Of a stretch of DNA of 29,648 bases, positions 11,179-23,499 are shown piece after piece. The notes under the pieces are model-generated. The model was given only the letters and a program-made list of their open reading frames with translations. It ran no database searches and was not told the origin of the DNA. Source of the DNA: Rhodocollybia butyracea (lineage: Eukaryota > Basidiomycota > Agaricomycetes > Agaricales > Omphalotaceae); assembly GCA_015501585.1 (NCBI GenBank), contig JADNRY010000720.1, forward strand, positions 1 to 29,648. The letters are read 5' to 3'. The position numbers were made by a program, and so were the translations under genes. Positions within the stretch are counted from its first letter, which is position 1. The number at the start of each line of letters is the position of its first letter.

Positions 11179-14100
11179 TTATACAATAAAATCATCCAAC
11201 CACTGTATTATCATTTGCAGCTCTCGGATAAAGGGGGATGATCTGAATCCCTCCTCCGACATAATCAAGGGTAATTGGAGCACGGTCCCTAGCCAACCCT
11301 CGCCCAGTGATTGGTCAATGAAATTTTGCACCTGGAGTTTGTGTATGTCCTCCACTCCCCTGTAGCTATTCTCCAAATTGTCAACATCTAGAGCCCACTC
11401 TTGCACACGAGAAAGCCAGGATAAACAGTCAGTCCATACTGTGGTGTCTGGCCGCAAACTGGTGAGTTGAGTTAACCACACTGTTATGGTCTTGGACCCA
11501 GTGGCAATAAGACCCGCCGTATCTGTATCCCTATCCAACACCGAATAAGCGTGGAAGCGCCGAAAAATAAGGAGGGTAATAACGAGACGCAAATTCCTAG
11601 GTTCGTATAGATAACTAATGCCAGCTTCCCTTGCGGTGGCAGTCAATTTTCTCAGGCCAACGAGATAGCAGTTGAGAACTCGGATACTGTGGTCGTCAAT
11701 CTTTCTCTGTTTTGCTCCAAATTTGTGAAGCAACTCGAGATAGCGATGATCTACCGCGATTTGAAAAGCTTCGGGCGATCCATTTCCCAGTGCAAGGGAG
11801 AGCACATCTAAGGCATGCATGAATGAAAGCGATACAGCTTCTGAGATAAAAATGTCCTGGTGGTCAACTAGGCAATGCACGCCTTGGAGGGTACCTTGAA
11901 TGGTACGGCGCAATAAGGAAAATTCTGTTTCATCGGACAAGATCCTAGCACGACGAGCAGACAAAGATATTGTCCTAGTCTTCTCGTAGACGTTTAAAAT
12001 TGTTGCGCGGCGCCGAAATATAACGTCACTTTCAGATTTGAGCGACGTATCACAGAGGATCTCGCTTGTCTTGATCAGACGAACGACAAACTCAGCGAGG
12101 TAAGCATGAAACACGTTTGCTTGAAAGTTGAATACTGCATTTGATGCTGTAGAATCATGATGTGTGAAGATATGGTCGATGATCTCCCAATGACTGCTCT
12201 CGAGATTAGATGGGTTCCTTGTGATATGGTAGAACGCGAATTCCATGGCTAGAACTAGGATTTGGTTGTCCCCACCACGAATAGAGGAGCTTTCAAAGGG
12301 CGAGAGCATCGTGTGAAAAAAGTTGCGCAAGAGACCTTTGTATTCTTTACGCCAGTAGATGTGTATCGCCTCCGCCATTGTCATAGTCAAGGAGTTGTAG
12401 TCCCAATCGTCCGACGACGGGGGCGACGGCCATATAGCTTTCACCACCGCGCTGCAAAATACAGCCTCTGCGTCATCACCACGAGTAAATCTCGTAAATG
12501 ATCCATGTTTAATGGCATTGAGTAAAATTTGGTTCCACACCATTGGATGATGCGGAAGATTGTAGTATGTGGCAATGAAGGTTCTATACTCTTGGGGACT
12601 TCGTATGCCTTGTTTAAGATCGACTGCAAATGAACTTGCTTGGAAGTGTGGATTGCTCGGTGTCGAAAAAGTAATCGAGGATATATCTCCCATTAGTGAA
12701 CTAGTGGGAGAAACGGAAAGAAAAGATTTGAATAGCTCCGAGGATGAGTCGAAGAATGAAATGGTTCTGCATAACCTCTCCGTCAAAGCCTCCCAGCCTG
12801 CATTAGCCTGACGCATTTGTGAATTGGGCACCTTCGATGTACACTTAAGCAATAAGCGTATGATGTCTGGCGTACAATCGGAAAACCGACGTTCCACTTC
12901 CAATTTCGATGATGCGGAAAGTCCTCCGATGGCTTGCACCACAACGCTGCGTACAGATGGATTGGAGGACATGCTGTATAGCCATTGCAAAGCTTCTAGA
13001 GTTAGACGATCATAAACAGCATGCACCGCCGACCCTTCCAAACTTCTCAAGTAAGAAGGCTGGCTTTGACCGGGAACGTCGGATTTCATTTGGTCTGGTG
13101 TCGGTAGTAATATTTGTCTGATTCTGAAAAAGAATCGGGATAATGGTGTCTGGTATGGACACTGGGGATAGAATACAGGGAGAACGTTTGTCGCCACGTA
13201 GAAGAAATAGACGAAAAGAGTGACAGCGCTGATAATGTAGGATAGCACCCGTTGAAGAGGATAAAGAAAGATGACAAGGCCGACAAAGAACACTGCGAGC
13301 GAGAGGTGCATAATCACAGGAAGAGAACCAATGATAGCTCGAACTCGCCACCTTTGGAATCCAACTAGACGATAGTGTCTAAGATGGCTGCGCTCTGAGG
13401 GCGTACCAGACGGAAGAGTTAGATAATGGTGAAGCCATTGCTTTACTAGCACTGACGCGAGTGCTACGAATAGGCTAAGGGAAAGGCTGAGGGCCCAAAG
13501 TCCGTTAACCCATACTTGGCCTGTATCAGGTACGAAAGTGCCAGGTGATAGGCTCGAACTCGGTACAGTTGTTACAGGAAGTTGCTCAGCAGCTGCACGC
13601 TGTACCGCAATGAGTTCGGAAAGTAGCGACGTAGAGATTTGGCCAAAGTTCGGCTGGAGGTTCTGGGAAGTTTGAACAAGGAACGAAGTAACGACAGAAG
13701 AAAAAAGGCCGGCCTATGTAGCCACGGAGAAGAGGAGAGAAAAAGAAAGATCAGCAGTGTACGTTTGTACTTACAAACGGGACTCGTCAACGCACAAAGA
13801 TTAGCATTGCATCCAAGCCATCTCGGGCTTCATCGATCATGTTTTCGTCGAAAGCTTTACTTTCTTCCAAATACGTCCGCCAGACTCGCGCATTTGGGGC
13901 GGCCTCCTCGAACATGGGATCCTCAGGAAACCTCTGTTCGTAGTCATCGCTGGGGTCACGCCAAGGTACTGTTTCCTCAATGAATAACAGAGTAAGGAGC
14001 TGGATTTAGCAAAATACCTTTCTTTTCGAAATGACCTTGCTGTGATTCAAAATAAGAGTCTTGAGTCCACTCTGACGGTGCGGTGCTATGCTTGGGACTA

Positions 14101-14267
14101 TTGCTTCCACCGTAGTTCGGAGTTGGAGGAGCGAGGGTAATTTCACTAGTAGTGTTCATAGTGGAGGTACTCATGGTGGAGGATGACGTCTTTGGCTTCG
14201 ACTCTTTAGAACGGATATGTGGTCTACTTTGTACCCCGAAAAGCTGTAGACCCCATACTGAGATCAT
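11179..14267 (-). CDS. DUF6535-containing multi-pass membrane protein
   Basis: Exons: 14018-14267, 13796-13968, 11179-13713; 985 residues. The function of DUF6535 proteins is unknown; they are numerous in agaricomycetes. The DUF core lies in exons 2-3: VPWRDPSDDYEQRFPEDP, PNARVWRTYLEES, then DGLDAMLIFAGLFSSVVTSF, the first membrane segment. Three further membrane helices follow: LWALSLSLSLFVALASVL, LPVIMHLSLAVFFVGLVIFL and IISAVTLFVYFFYVATNVL. The remaining about 700 residues are a soluble, helix-rich, mostly hydrophilic region without a domain I know. The long last exon has no intron, unlike neighbouring genes. Met at 14174 (CACCATG context) is an alternative start that would drop 31 residues. 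Family assignment is good; no function is claimed. Confidence 0.85.
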
Positions 14268-14686
14268 TTCGGATGAGAAAGATCTCTGATTCTGAGGTCC
14301 GAAAGATCATTTCAAGTTCAAGCATTTGTTTAATGGCGAGCCAATAGATATGCGAGTGTTCCATGGCTTTCGGGAAACTTGACAAGACGGCCCACGCGGT
14401 GACGGACGTAAATATCTAATAGACGCCCATATTATTGCACTGCCTGCTGCTGTGAACAAAGTTATCACAACCCATATTACAGTGTTCGATGTTTGGGATT
14501 ATAATACTTGCAGACATGATGTGCTCTTAGCTTTCCGCAGTACACAAGAATTCTGAAAAAAAGTACAGTGCTTGTCAAAAAAAATCCAGATTCAAAGCGC
14601 ATACAAACAAATAAGAAATCCAAATGCGATGAATGCATAGAAATAGGAATAGCAAAGCTGTCCAATTGCATAGCAGCTCCATCCAA
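14268..14686. other. Intergenic, no supported gene
   Basis: 419 bases between the DUF6535 gene start and the RUD3 stop, both on the minus strand. AT-rich with stops in all frames. It presumably holds the DUF6535 promoter and the RUD3 3' untranslated region. Confidence 0.5.
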
Positions 14687-16486
14687 CTAAGAATCCAACT
14701 CCAGTATCACCTTTTCTTTCCCTTTTCGTGATGGAGAGGCGGCCAGAGAAAGATTTGGTGAGCTGGCCATTGCAGTAATAGAACTAAAGGACGATAGTCT
14801 CCGCTGTGAACCATGAGCGGGAGGACTGAGGGTTGTTGAGCTGGGAGACGAGAAGCCATTCAATGTGGGACTTCCTGGAAGCGATGCATTTGTCCGAGAT
14901 GGACTGGTAGTTGTGGAGTGAGACTCTCCTGATGCTGCCTCAGTCAGAAGAAATTCCACCCATAGACGAGAAAATGACTAGAGAAAGGAACGGTTAACAA
15001 TTGAACGTTTGGCTGACGAGTTTACAGTACCTCCGTTTCGTCAGTCTTGTGTAGTTCAGCACCCTTTCCTGGACTATCGGAAGAAGAGGTTCGACGCCAG
15101 AACGATCCCGAAGGTGACAAGACAGGGGGTTGGGATCGCTGTAAACCAGCTTTTTCACGCTCGATGTCGGACCACGATAATATAGAGGCAAGCAACGACA
15201 ACATTTCAAAACGCTTAGCATCAGCTCGCGGAGTGGTAAGGAAGGAAAGAACGACATTGGTGACCAGTCGCCTATCCACATTAGTATCCGATGAATTCTT
15301 GCGCAAACGACGTAATGCTTCCATTAGATGTTCATTTATGATGACCGCTGGATCACTGTGTTATGACATGCTTCACCAACGCAAACAAACGATTCTTACC
15401 TTCATGTCGAAGCTTGTTGACAAGCACTGTTTTCTCCTTGACCTCTTTTTCCAGTTCGTGCGTCCGTGACGTATTCGTCTGCAATTCTTCAAGACCCATC
15501 TATAGATCCGTTTAGCAGCAGCTAGTTGTAGATACATTGGACGTACCTCCGCTGTTGTTGCTCGGTGTTTGTACTCGGCCAGAGACTGGGTGACCTGTAC
15601 TAACTGCGATTCGTAGTCTTTGACTGCCTGCCGTAGTTCGTGTTCCTTTGCTACAGAATCTTGTTGAAATGAAGTTTTCGGAGTAGAAATATAATGCACC
15701 TGTTTGAAAATCTTGCAACACAGACTGAAGGTTATCTCCTCTTTCTTTCTCAAGCCCAAGCTCAGCGACGCCCCTTGCATGTGCTTCTCTTTCAAGCTCT
15801 AGATCCCTAGTGATCGACTCTAAAGACGCGCGTGCGTCTTCAGAATATGCTTTTTCTTGTAATGCAGTCCTCTCCCACTCATCACGTTCCATCCTGGTGC
15901 GTTCCAGTTCTGTCTGCGTTTCCCGTAGTTCCCGCTCGAGCAGCAGACTTTCCTGCGCAGATTCTTGAAATGCACGATTCCGTAATCTGTCAAGTTCAGT
16001 TGCTGCACGCGCCGATTCGTCAGAAGTGGCTATGAGCTCCTCTTTGAGGGTCTCAACCGTTGCAGTTAGGTCGTCGTTCTGTGCAGTCAGCTGCTGCACT
16101 AACTGTTCTCTACGATCAAGTTCTTCCTATGCATATAATCTGATCAGCTTCGTGTTTGGTATGTTAAGGAAAATGGTACTTGCAGCGTCTTGTTTTAGCT
16201 TATTGCCCAATGTCGTGCGCATTGTTGTTAACTTGGCAAGTAGATTGCGATACTGTGTCCCAAGAGCATCCTTTTCTTCCCTTGTTCTTTGCAATTCCCT
16301 CTGCAACCTCTCTATTGGATCCAAATTCTCTTCTGTCTCTGTCAGGCCATTTCCGTTGAGGTGGACAGGAGACGCGGTATTGCTCCGTTCGCTATCCAAA
16401 GAAGATCTTGTGTCGCCGAGAGATAGACCGTTTATCAACTTGGTAGGCGAAAGAGGGCTAGACGAGCTTTCCCTGTTATTTGACAT
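14687..16486 (-). CDS. RUD3: Golgin RUD3 (GRAB-domain coiled-coil protein)
   Basis: Exons: 16184-16486, 15700-16126, 15547-15650, 15400-15499, 15031-15347, 14687-14977; 513 residues. Rud3 is a cis-Golgi golgin; its GRAB domain binds Arf1-GTP and its coiled coil captures vesicles. Here residues about 55-310 are almost continuous charged heptad coiled coil, for example IERLQRELQRTREEKDALG and AEEL DRREQLVQQL. Residues about 314-370 form the GRAB domain, with INEHLMEALRRLRK, DRRLVTNVVLSFLTTPRAD and KRFEMLSLLASILSW. The termini are Ser/Pro-rich and probably disordered. Intron 1 (16127-16183) requires a GC donor (CT|GCAAGT); using the overlapping GT brings a stop within four codons. It diverges from the F-box gene across 130 bases. 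Confidence 0.9.
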
Positions 16487-16616
16487 GTTCAGAAGTTATC
16501 CGTCGAAGATTCGACGTGGAACGGGCAAGTGGGCGCTTAACATTTTGACCCATACGGGCCGAAGAAGACGGAAGTGAGCGTCTAGACAATCTGTCGTTCT
16601 GTGGTCAACCTCTACC
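16487..16616. promoter_or_regulatory. 130-bp divergent promoter region (RUD3 / F-box gene)
   Basis: Start codons at 16486 (-) and 16617 (+) point away from each other, so this interval must drive both genes. No TATA box is evident. The call rests on arrangement only. Confidence 0.55.
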
Positions 16617-18859
16617 ATGAACTCAATCCCGGTAGAACTTGTCTGTCACATATTACACTTTCTTGCAGTCCAAGATCTACTTCAATGTAATCTTGTGAGT
16701 AGCAACAACTGTCATATACTCAAGCGCTCATTTTATTCTTAGGTCTGTAGACGTTTTAGGAAAGTTATCAATGATTCCTCTGCTCTACAATTCGCCATAG
16801 AGCTCTCCAGGTGTCGGATGGTATCTGCTCTGCCATCTGTGTCTGAGCCCCCATTCTCTTCCCGTCTTCGAACTCTGAGAAATCGCGAAAACGCCTGGAT
16901 GACCTTTAGCCCCAGCTCCCGTCACAAAATAAATCTAGCTAATCCAGGTAGAATCTACGAATTTGCATCAGGTATTTCTACAGCACTATTATACCCCGTA
17001 GTTTTGAAACTGACCCATTACAGGTGTCTATGGAACAGCCAAAGAAATAAATAACCATACAGCGAGTATTACTTTTTACGACCTTCCTAGCATCGAATCC
17101 GGCCAACAACGTAGCCTGACCCATTCCTTTACCGATCTCAATGTGGTCGATTTCACCATAGATCCGGCGCAAGACTTGATTGTGCTAGTCTCATTAAATC
17201 ACGAGTCAGTGGTTTTTTTTTTTTACTTTACAATATCACATCTAAAGTAATCTCAGCGCCTCACATATGTACGATCTACATCTTCGTACACTTTCTTCAA
17301 ATGAGCCCCACCCAAAGGCACCTAGTCCAGTTTTATCGTCTTATAAAAAACGAGATGGATTAACTTACGCGGATGGCTTCGATGTTCGAATTCAAGTTTT
17401 TGGTGAAACCTTAGGCTTCCTTGTCAAGGAGGAGGCACTGGTATCTAAACAGGGCCATTTCGAAATCTTCAGATGGCTTCAACCTATACCAAACTCGTCT
17501 GCATTAAGCTGCTTTTCAGGCATTGACGATTTCACATTCCTTTCTGAGGATCATTTCCTGCTTGTGCGACCCGTTGGCCTATTTGAAGTTTATCATTTCT
17601 CGGAGCCCTTCTCGAATCCATCTAATCCCGCTATTTGTGGTCGCTACGCATTGCCGGCGCTATCCGACGGCTATAGCTTCTGGTACCTCAGTCTGAGCAG
17701 TAACCCATCTCCTGGTTATTATTTTCCAGGCTCCGCAGGAGAAAAGAATAACTACTGCTGCACTCCAACAGACCGACTTCACGCGTGTTGTATGTACGTC
17801 TATCGGCCTGCCCAGACAGACAGGGATACTGTATACCCGTTTGTTTTCTTTTTCCATCCCAAAACATTTTTGAATCCTCCACCCGAGTGGCAGAGTTCTA
17901 TTGAAAATGACGCGAATGGTGCTTTACCGTGGCCTGTGATTACTTCACCTCATAACTCACATTCATCCGATCAGTCGTCCTCTTCCGCACACTCGAGCCC
18001 TTCATCCGTTTCACTGGATGACCCGTCGCATAACCTCCCCGACCTTCCTGCCCCTCAGCCTACCCATTCTGGATCATCGTCCATACTTTTTAATGTCCAC
18101 CCATCGACTTCCAGTCGTTCAACTACTCCGAGCCGTCCTTACAGCCCCATGCCTCCCATTTCCTTTGAGGTTTGGGGGCCTCAGAATACACGGTGGTTCA
18201 GGGAATGCCTGAGCAAGGATTGGCAACACTCCGTATACGGTCTGCGAACAGTAGACTGTATTTTGGACAGAGCTGCCTTGGAAGGATTACTTCGAAAGGG
18301 AGAAGAGCCTGATCAAAACGATTCTGACGATGAATTTGAAGACGATGAACCCGACGATGATGATGATCTCGTGTTCATCAACGACGTTGCGGTTTCCGCT
18401 GGAGACATAGAAAGTTATCTGGGACATTCCGGCACACTACCTAAATTTATTCGTATTAGGGATTTCAATCCCTATTCTATTTCCAAAGCCATGGATGATA
18501 GTCCAATTGAGGACCCGCCTCATTCACCTAGCTCCTCTTCGTTGCGGTTTGATGGACGGGAGATCGCCGATGTACCGGAAGACTTTCGAGGACGCAGCGG
18601 ATACCGACGCGTTATCACTGGCCCTTCCAAGTTAAGCGTTCGCGGGATATTTCGTAAAAATATCATCTCGTGTCTTCCTTACGTCGAGGTCATCAGCGAG
18701 GAGACTTATAATGTGAATCAAGTCATGATGGACGATCGCAGGTTACTTCTTATCAAGGTGGGTGCGATGCTGATCCTCTATATCGTGATTTCTGACTGAG
18801 TTTAGAGAGGAAGAGGTGGGCGAGGGAAATTACGAGGAATGAGTATTTTGACTATGTAG
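16617..18859 (+). CDS. F-box protein
   Basis: Exons: 16617-16694, 16743-16971, 17024-17204, 17257-18757, 18806-18859; 680 residues. F-box proteins bring substrates to SCF ubiquitin ligases through Skp1; the substrate is unknown. The first 40 residues are a standard F-box: IPVELVCHILHFLAVQDLLQ, then CNLVCRRFRKVI. The body resembles the long agaricomycete F-box proteins with a beta-rich, propeller-like C-terminal region: FTIDPAQDLIVLVSL, DLHLRTLSSNEPHP and MDDRRLLLIK. Residues in the middle are Ser/Pro-rich (near 230-300) and a strongly acidic run DDEFEDDEPDDDDD follows. Intron 3 uses donor GTCAGT (17205), the only site here that restores phase. The last exon adds 17 residues ending in SILTM; this ending is less certain than the rest. 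Confidence 0.85.
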
Positions 18860-18957
18860 GTCAAAATAATTTGAAATCTTTTATTTTTCTACTGCGGCTT
18901 TTATACAAGAAGATGGGTCACAGTTACACTTGATTGACTTTGTACCAACATACAGAC

Positions 18958-19722
18958 TCAGTCACCGGTGAGGTCCAAAGTATATCTAGACATTGTCAGA
19001 AACTGGGGCACTCGATCGAAAAGCTCAACTCACGTAGTGGGGACATTATTTTGCACCAAGCCATCGATTGTAAGAGGTATTCCTCCAATGCCGAAAATAG
19101 ACCCAGCGCTGGACAAAGGATCAGTACTCGCTATATAGGTATCAGTGCTATGCACAATGCTCACCGGACGGCGATATTGGTGTCCATGAGGTTGAGTACA
19201 CCAAAAGGAATGATGTTGAGAGTTGCGTCAGCCCCTTGGACCAAAAGAACGTTGTCGATTTCGCCACTATTAGCTGTTCCAAGGATGGGAACCACCACGG
19301 GAGGGTCGAATGTGTGAGTGAAAGTAGCGAAGACGGTGCCGTTGAGGCCAGCACTACTCGACACGCTCTCGAGAGTCAGTTCGAGGATCAAGGGGTTTTT
19401 CACCGTAAAGTTGACACTGTGACGCAGTAAGCCCATTATATCAGAGAGCAAAGTCATACATACCTGACGAGATTGTCAGTGAGAGATTCGAGCTGATGAA
19501 TATGTTAGCATGAGACGCAAAGGTTCACTCTGGACTTACAGTGATGTCTGTATTGATACCGCTGACAAGCCCGACGTTGAGCAAGTTTATGATTTCGCCG
19601 ATGGTCTCTCCTCCAATGGAGGTGGGGGTGGAGGCATCCGCTGTTGCACTGGGTGCTCCAGCAACGTTGTAGAGGAACAAGCTCAGAATGGCGAACGAGA
19701 TCGTACGAAAAGTTGTAAACAT
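18958..19722 (-). CDS. Small secreted protein, function unknown
   Basis: Exons: 19540-19722, 19464-19492, 19165-19416, 19034-19108, 18958-18985; 188 residues. A signal peptide is clear: TFRTISFAILSLFLYNVAGA, cleavage likely after about residue 22. The mature part resembles a recurrent group of basidiomycete secreted or membrane-associated proteins with a late-embryogenesis (LEA14)-like beta fold, seen as VNFTVKNPLILELTLESVSS, NGTVFATFTHTF, LGTANSGEIDNVLLVQGA and VPTTYTLDLTGD. DUF3712 is a possible Pfam match; I infer this only from memory. Several N-X-S/T sites occur. One exon is only 29 bases, yet all phases agree. It converges with the F-box gene, with 98 bases between stop codons. Confidence 0.75.
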
Positions 19723-20654
19723 GATGCCTACGAGATGGGCGACGCGGGGCGACCAACTTGAACCATCTCGAGTACTACCAGGAGTTTTTATAACCGAAGC
19801 CTCCTCGTGAAGCGGAGGTCAGATGATGAAGCTCTGAATTCACTGGGTAATTCAGTTAACACTTCGAACGAATGTGATTTGAATGTGATTGTTTGTCTTG
19901 GCCCTGGACAATGGTACTCGGTTATCGTCCTCCAATACCGAGGACGTGGGATGAGATGCATAAGTATATTTCAGAGAAACTATGCGTGAATATGCTACAG
20001 CATTAGGTTCCTTGACCGTTCCTTTACTCGGGGACCTGACTCGATTCTCCTCACGCCCGTGCAAAGCACTGCACGTGCTGTAGGACTACATTTCAAACTT
20101 GTACTTGAAAGACGTACAAGAATGGAAAGGTGATATCTTGAACTTTTGCGACACAGTTTGATGAACGTCTTGAACGGCAAGCCTGATATTGATCCGTAGA
20201 TTCCCAGTGGATGCTTAAGAAACTAGTCCTGGCTTTGAAGAAAGAGGAAGAGGATGAATATTAGCTGCAAGCTACTGATTTTGACTCTGATATTGAGGCT
20301 GTGGAAGCCGCGAGCACAGAAGAAGAATGAGAGAATCCAGAGATGGAGGGGGAGTCCGACTTGCAGCATTGTTTGGGAGAGCCATTGGGAGCGGAGACCG
20401 CTCTGAACAGCTCTAATGGACATCTGATATACAAACCTGAAAAAACGTACAAGGTAAATGGCCGAAGCAGACGTATATTATAGTATATTAGGCGCTATGA
20501 GCCAGTTTAGGAAAATCTAATCTTTGTCACTTTAGATAAGCTTTCCTCGAGAGCAATGAATTCGAAGTACGACAACGATGATACAAATAAAAGCAGTCTT
20601 AAATCCCAAAAATATAAGTCCAATATATAGCGTTCAAGTATCGAGACCAAAGCA
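19723..20654. other. Intergenic region with possible decayed coding trace
   Basis: 932 bases between the secreted-protein start and the LysM stop. The plus strand at about 20215-20450 translates into Lys/Glu-rich text (such as LALKKEEEDEY) broken by stops. It could be an old gene or transposon remnant or chance purine-rich sequence. I found no terminal repeats or target duplications. Confidence 0.35.
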
Positions 20655-21391
20655 TTACGAGTCGGACGATGTTGATGGCGGTGCAGGCTGTGGAACACAT
20701 ACGACCATTCCTGGGCGTAAACCGGCACCACACACGTTGGGATTCAAGAGTTCTAGCTCTTCCAATGAACAGTTATAAGTGTGGGCAATTCCCCAGCACT
20801 CGTCGCCAGGTTCGACCATGTAAGGAATGGTGGCATGTTCAGGACATGGATTGGGCGCAGTTTTGTACCCCGAGTATATGAGTTTCCAGACGAGTAGAAG
20901 AAAAACGCCAATGAGTAGAAAGAAAGGAGCAAGTGTTCGGTAGGCATTTGAGTTCACATCACTTCGGAAAGCGAGAGGGCTGTTATTCTAAAAATGAAGC
21001 TAAGATCAACTACGGATGCAATGCTTTTGGGAGTTTCTCACATCAGTTGCTAATGGCTGGTACCCATCAGCACGCGTAGGTGCTTCCTCATCATCGTTCT
21101 GAGCTTCTGATCCAGATACTACAAGACCCGTTCAATATTCCAGGAAACTAGTATAGCTTCTAGCACAAACCTCGGGTCATTTCTCCATACCGAGCGCCCT
21201 GAGGGCCCTGCAAGGTCGATCCACCGGAACTAAAGATATATCTTCCTGTGTCAGCATCGTAGCCTATTCTCTGCACCCCTTCAGGAAGACGATAACTATC
21301 CTATGACCAAAAGTTTTCAGTTGAGAGCTGAGCGCTAAGCGGCAATTGCCCTAGAAGAACAAACTTCATCATACTGGCTCCAGCGTGACAT
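20655..21391 (-). CDS. Membrane-anchored LysM-domain protein
   Basis: Exons: 21365-21391, 21171-21300, 21042-21118, 20655-20987; 188 residues. LysM domains bind N-acetylglucosamine polymers such as chitin. The N-terminal part (MSRWSQYDE, then YRLPEGVQRIGYDADTGRY and ARYGEMTR) is a conserved arrangement I recall from basidiomycete relatives. A linker with APTRADGYQPLATD follows. One hydrophobic helix at about 97-117 (LAPFFLLIGVFLLLVWKLIY) suggests a type II membrane protein. The LysM domain is at about 134-178, with YMVEPGDECWGIAHTYNCS and LELLNPNVCGAGLRPGMVVC, and four or more Cys. There is no cleavable signal peptide, so this is unlike a free LysM effector. The first exon is only 27 bases; introns 1 and 2 both use donor GTTTGT. 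It starts 111 bases after the TRM2 stop on the same strand. Confidence 0.87.
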
Positions 21392-21502
21392 GATACTACA
21401 AGTAAAGGTTGAGAGAGTGAAAGAGCAAAAGAAAGAGTGGAAAAAGTGGAGGCGTCACTCGTCACTAGCTTCACTGCCGTTGGGGCGCCTAACTGTATCA
21501 TT

Positions 21503-23499
21503 TCATACAAGTCTAAGAATAGCTACAGATTCAACATGAGCTGTTTGAGGAAACAGATCAAAGCCTCGCAAACTCTCCAAAACATATTTCTTCCCCTCGC
21601 CCGCTACCGCATCTTGTGTAGCCCTCAGCATTTTCCCAACATCCCTAGCCTGCGTGTGCACATTACAACTAACATATGCCACTACCTTTGGCTTAAACTG
21701 GAGTAATTGCTCGATAAATGGATCATCACATCCTTTTCTAGGCGGGTCAATCACCATCACCGTTTTGTCAGGAGGAAACTCGGAAACCGTTTTGAAAATC
21801 TCCGCAGCATCACCTTTGCGGAATGACATCTTTTCCGACGAGATGTTGTTCAGCTTTGCGTTGTGTTTGGCAAACAAAATGGAATCTGCAGAGATCTCGA
21901 TACCTGCGACGGTAGAATAGTCGGGTGAAAGTGTAATGGCGAAGAGGCCTGAACCACAATAGGTATCGATAAGGTGAGTAGGGCGAGTAGGGTCATTGGG
22001 ATCCGGATAAAGAGCGGCCACGGCGTCGCGGACGTATGAGGTCAAGGAGGGTAGAATGGAATTGTTGTTCTGGAAGAAAGAATTGGCGGAATATTCGAAC
22101 AAGAAATCTCCTACACGCTCTCGAATGGTTGCGTGTGGGCTTGTGATGCATATTTGCTTGTCCTTGCTTGTATCCTTCGGACCAGGATCTACAGAGGTGT
22201 CAAGAGAGTCCCGAAGCAAGAGGGTTGCTCCTTTTTTGTAGGTATGTATAGACCTACAGGGAATGAGCGAAAACACTTGGTAGAAGATTAAAGGACTGAC
22301 TTGACGACATCCTGAAATATACCAGGCATTGCGTCGTTGATAACACGAGTGGCAATTGGACATTCCTAAATAGACTTTGAGAAAGCGCGACGGAAATTCA
22401 ATTGTTAATCGCACCTCAATGTCGAAGACCTTATTCTGGCTTTGGATATTGAACCCAATTTGAAGCCAATCCGGCTTGCCACCGGCCTCGACCTCTTTTT
22501 CAAGCGTGCTTCGATCTACCCTGGACGGCGGCGCCTGGAAATGTGGTGTAATCTTTGTACGATACTCATATTGCAACGGTGATCCCATGGTGGGTTGGAT
22601 CTCTGGGATGCTAGCTTCAGGAAGATCTAAACGCGAGTTGAGCATTTTGCAAGTCAGTGCTGGTCGATTAAACGCACCCGAGTAGTTTTTATAAGCCTTG
22701 ACCACCACATTCCGCTTGAAATCCAGCTGAGTTTCGTAGGAAAGCATCTGCAGTAATTCGTCAAACATCGGTCCAAGAAAAAACTTGCTCGTTATTCGTA
22801 CCTGATATTGGCAACCTCCACATTTTGCAAAGTACTTGCATTTTACTCTTTCATCGTCCCTAAACTCAGGATTGGGGCGTATAACTTGCATAAAATCCGC
22901 TTGCGAGTGCATTCGGTCATTCTTGAAAACCCTGCACTTTACACGTTCGCCAGGAAGGCAAAATGGCACAACGACAACCCATGGTTTAATTCCTGCTTCG
23001 TCTGACTGTGCGAGGCCGTCACCTGGAAATCTAAGATTCTCGTCTGTCTTGTACTGCGATTCAAAAATCAAGACGTACCATGCGATGAAATCGCTTTTAC
23101 TTCTAATTCCACTTCTGATTTGAAAGGAAAAGGAGAATCAAATTCTGTGCCGTCTTCTATGGCTTTTTGGATGGCATCTTGGCCCAACAGACTCGTGATA
23201 TCCTTCCATCTAACATCCTCTGGAGAACATGCTTCTGGAATGTGCCCCCGTTGTTTCTTCAACCGCTTAGCGGTCGCTTTAGCTATAGATTTAGCTCTTT
23301 TGGATTGTTTCTCTTCTCGTTGTTCTGGTGAAAGTGATGGGGGACGAGGGCGTTTGCCTGGCCCGTTTTCATTGAACTCGGCAGGAGAAGCCATTGGTAA
23401 GGGTATCCACTGAAAAGGGCCTCGGATCGGGTAAGCTCTAGAGTGTTTGCGATGTGGACTGAAAGATATGCGAGGTGAGAGTCGAAGACGAGCAAACAT
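21503..23499 (-). CDS. TRM2: tRNA (uracil-5-)-methyltransferase TRM2
   Basis: Exons: 23079-23499, 22802-23022, 22415-22747, 22301-22365, 21503-22253; 596 residues. Trm2 uses S-adenosylmethionine to make m5U54 in the T loop of tRNA. A TRAM-like region carries VVVPFCLPGERVKCRVFKN. The RlmD/Trm2 cysteine motif KCKYFAKCGGCQYQ follows. The Rossmann part has LIDTYCGSGLFAITLS for SAM binding, DPPRKG at 516-521, the catalytic Cys543 in YVSCNVHTQARD, and the general-base Glu588 in TAHVESVAIL. All key residues are present. The first 35 residues carry seven Arg/Lys and no acid before Met36, like a mitochondrial presequence; Met36 has G at +4 and opens a nuclear-type basic region (KRPRPPS, KRLKKQRG). Dual targeting is therefore plausible. 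Confidence 0.95.

Noticed and set aside
16818..17054. Separate plus-strand open frame inside the F-box gene
   Set aside because: It is F-box exon 2 read on into the following intron, not a distinct gene.
20215..20450. Acidic/Lys-Glu-rich translation suggestive of a decayed transposon protein
   Set aside because: Broken by several stops, no domain match I can name, and no terminal repeats or target duplications; purine-rich sequence readily gives such text.
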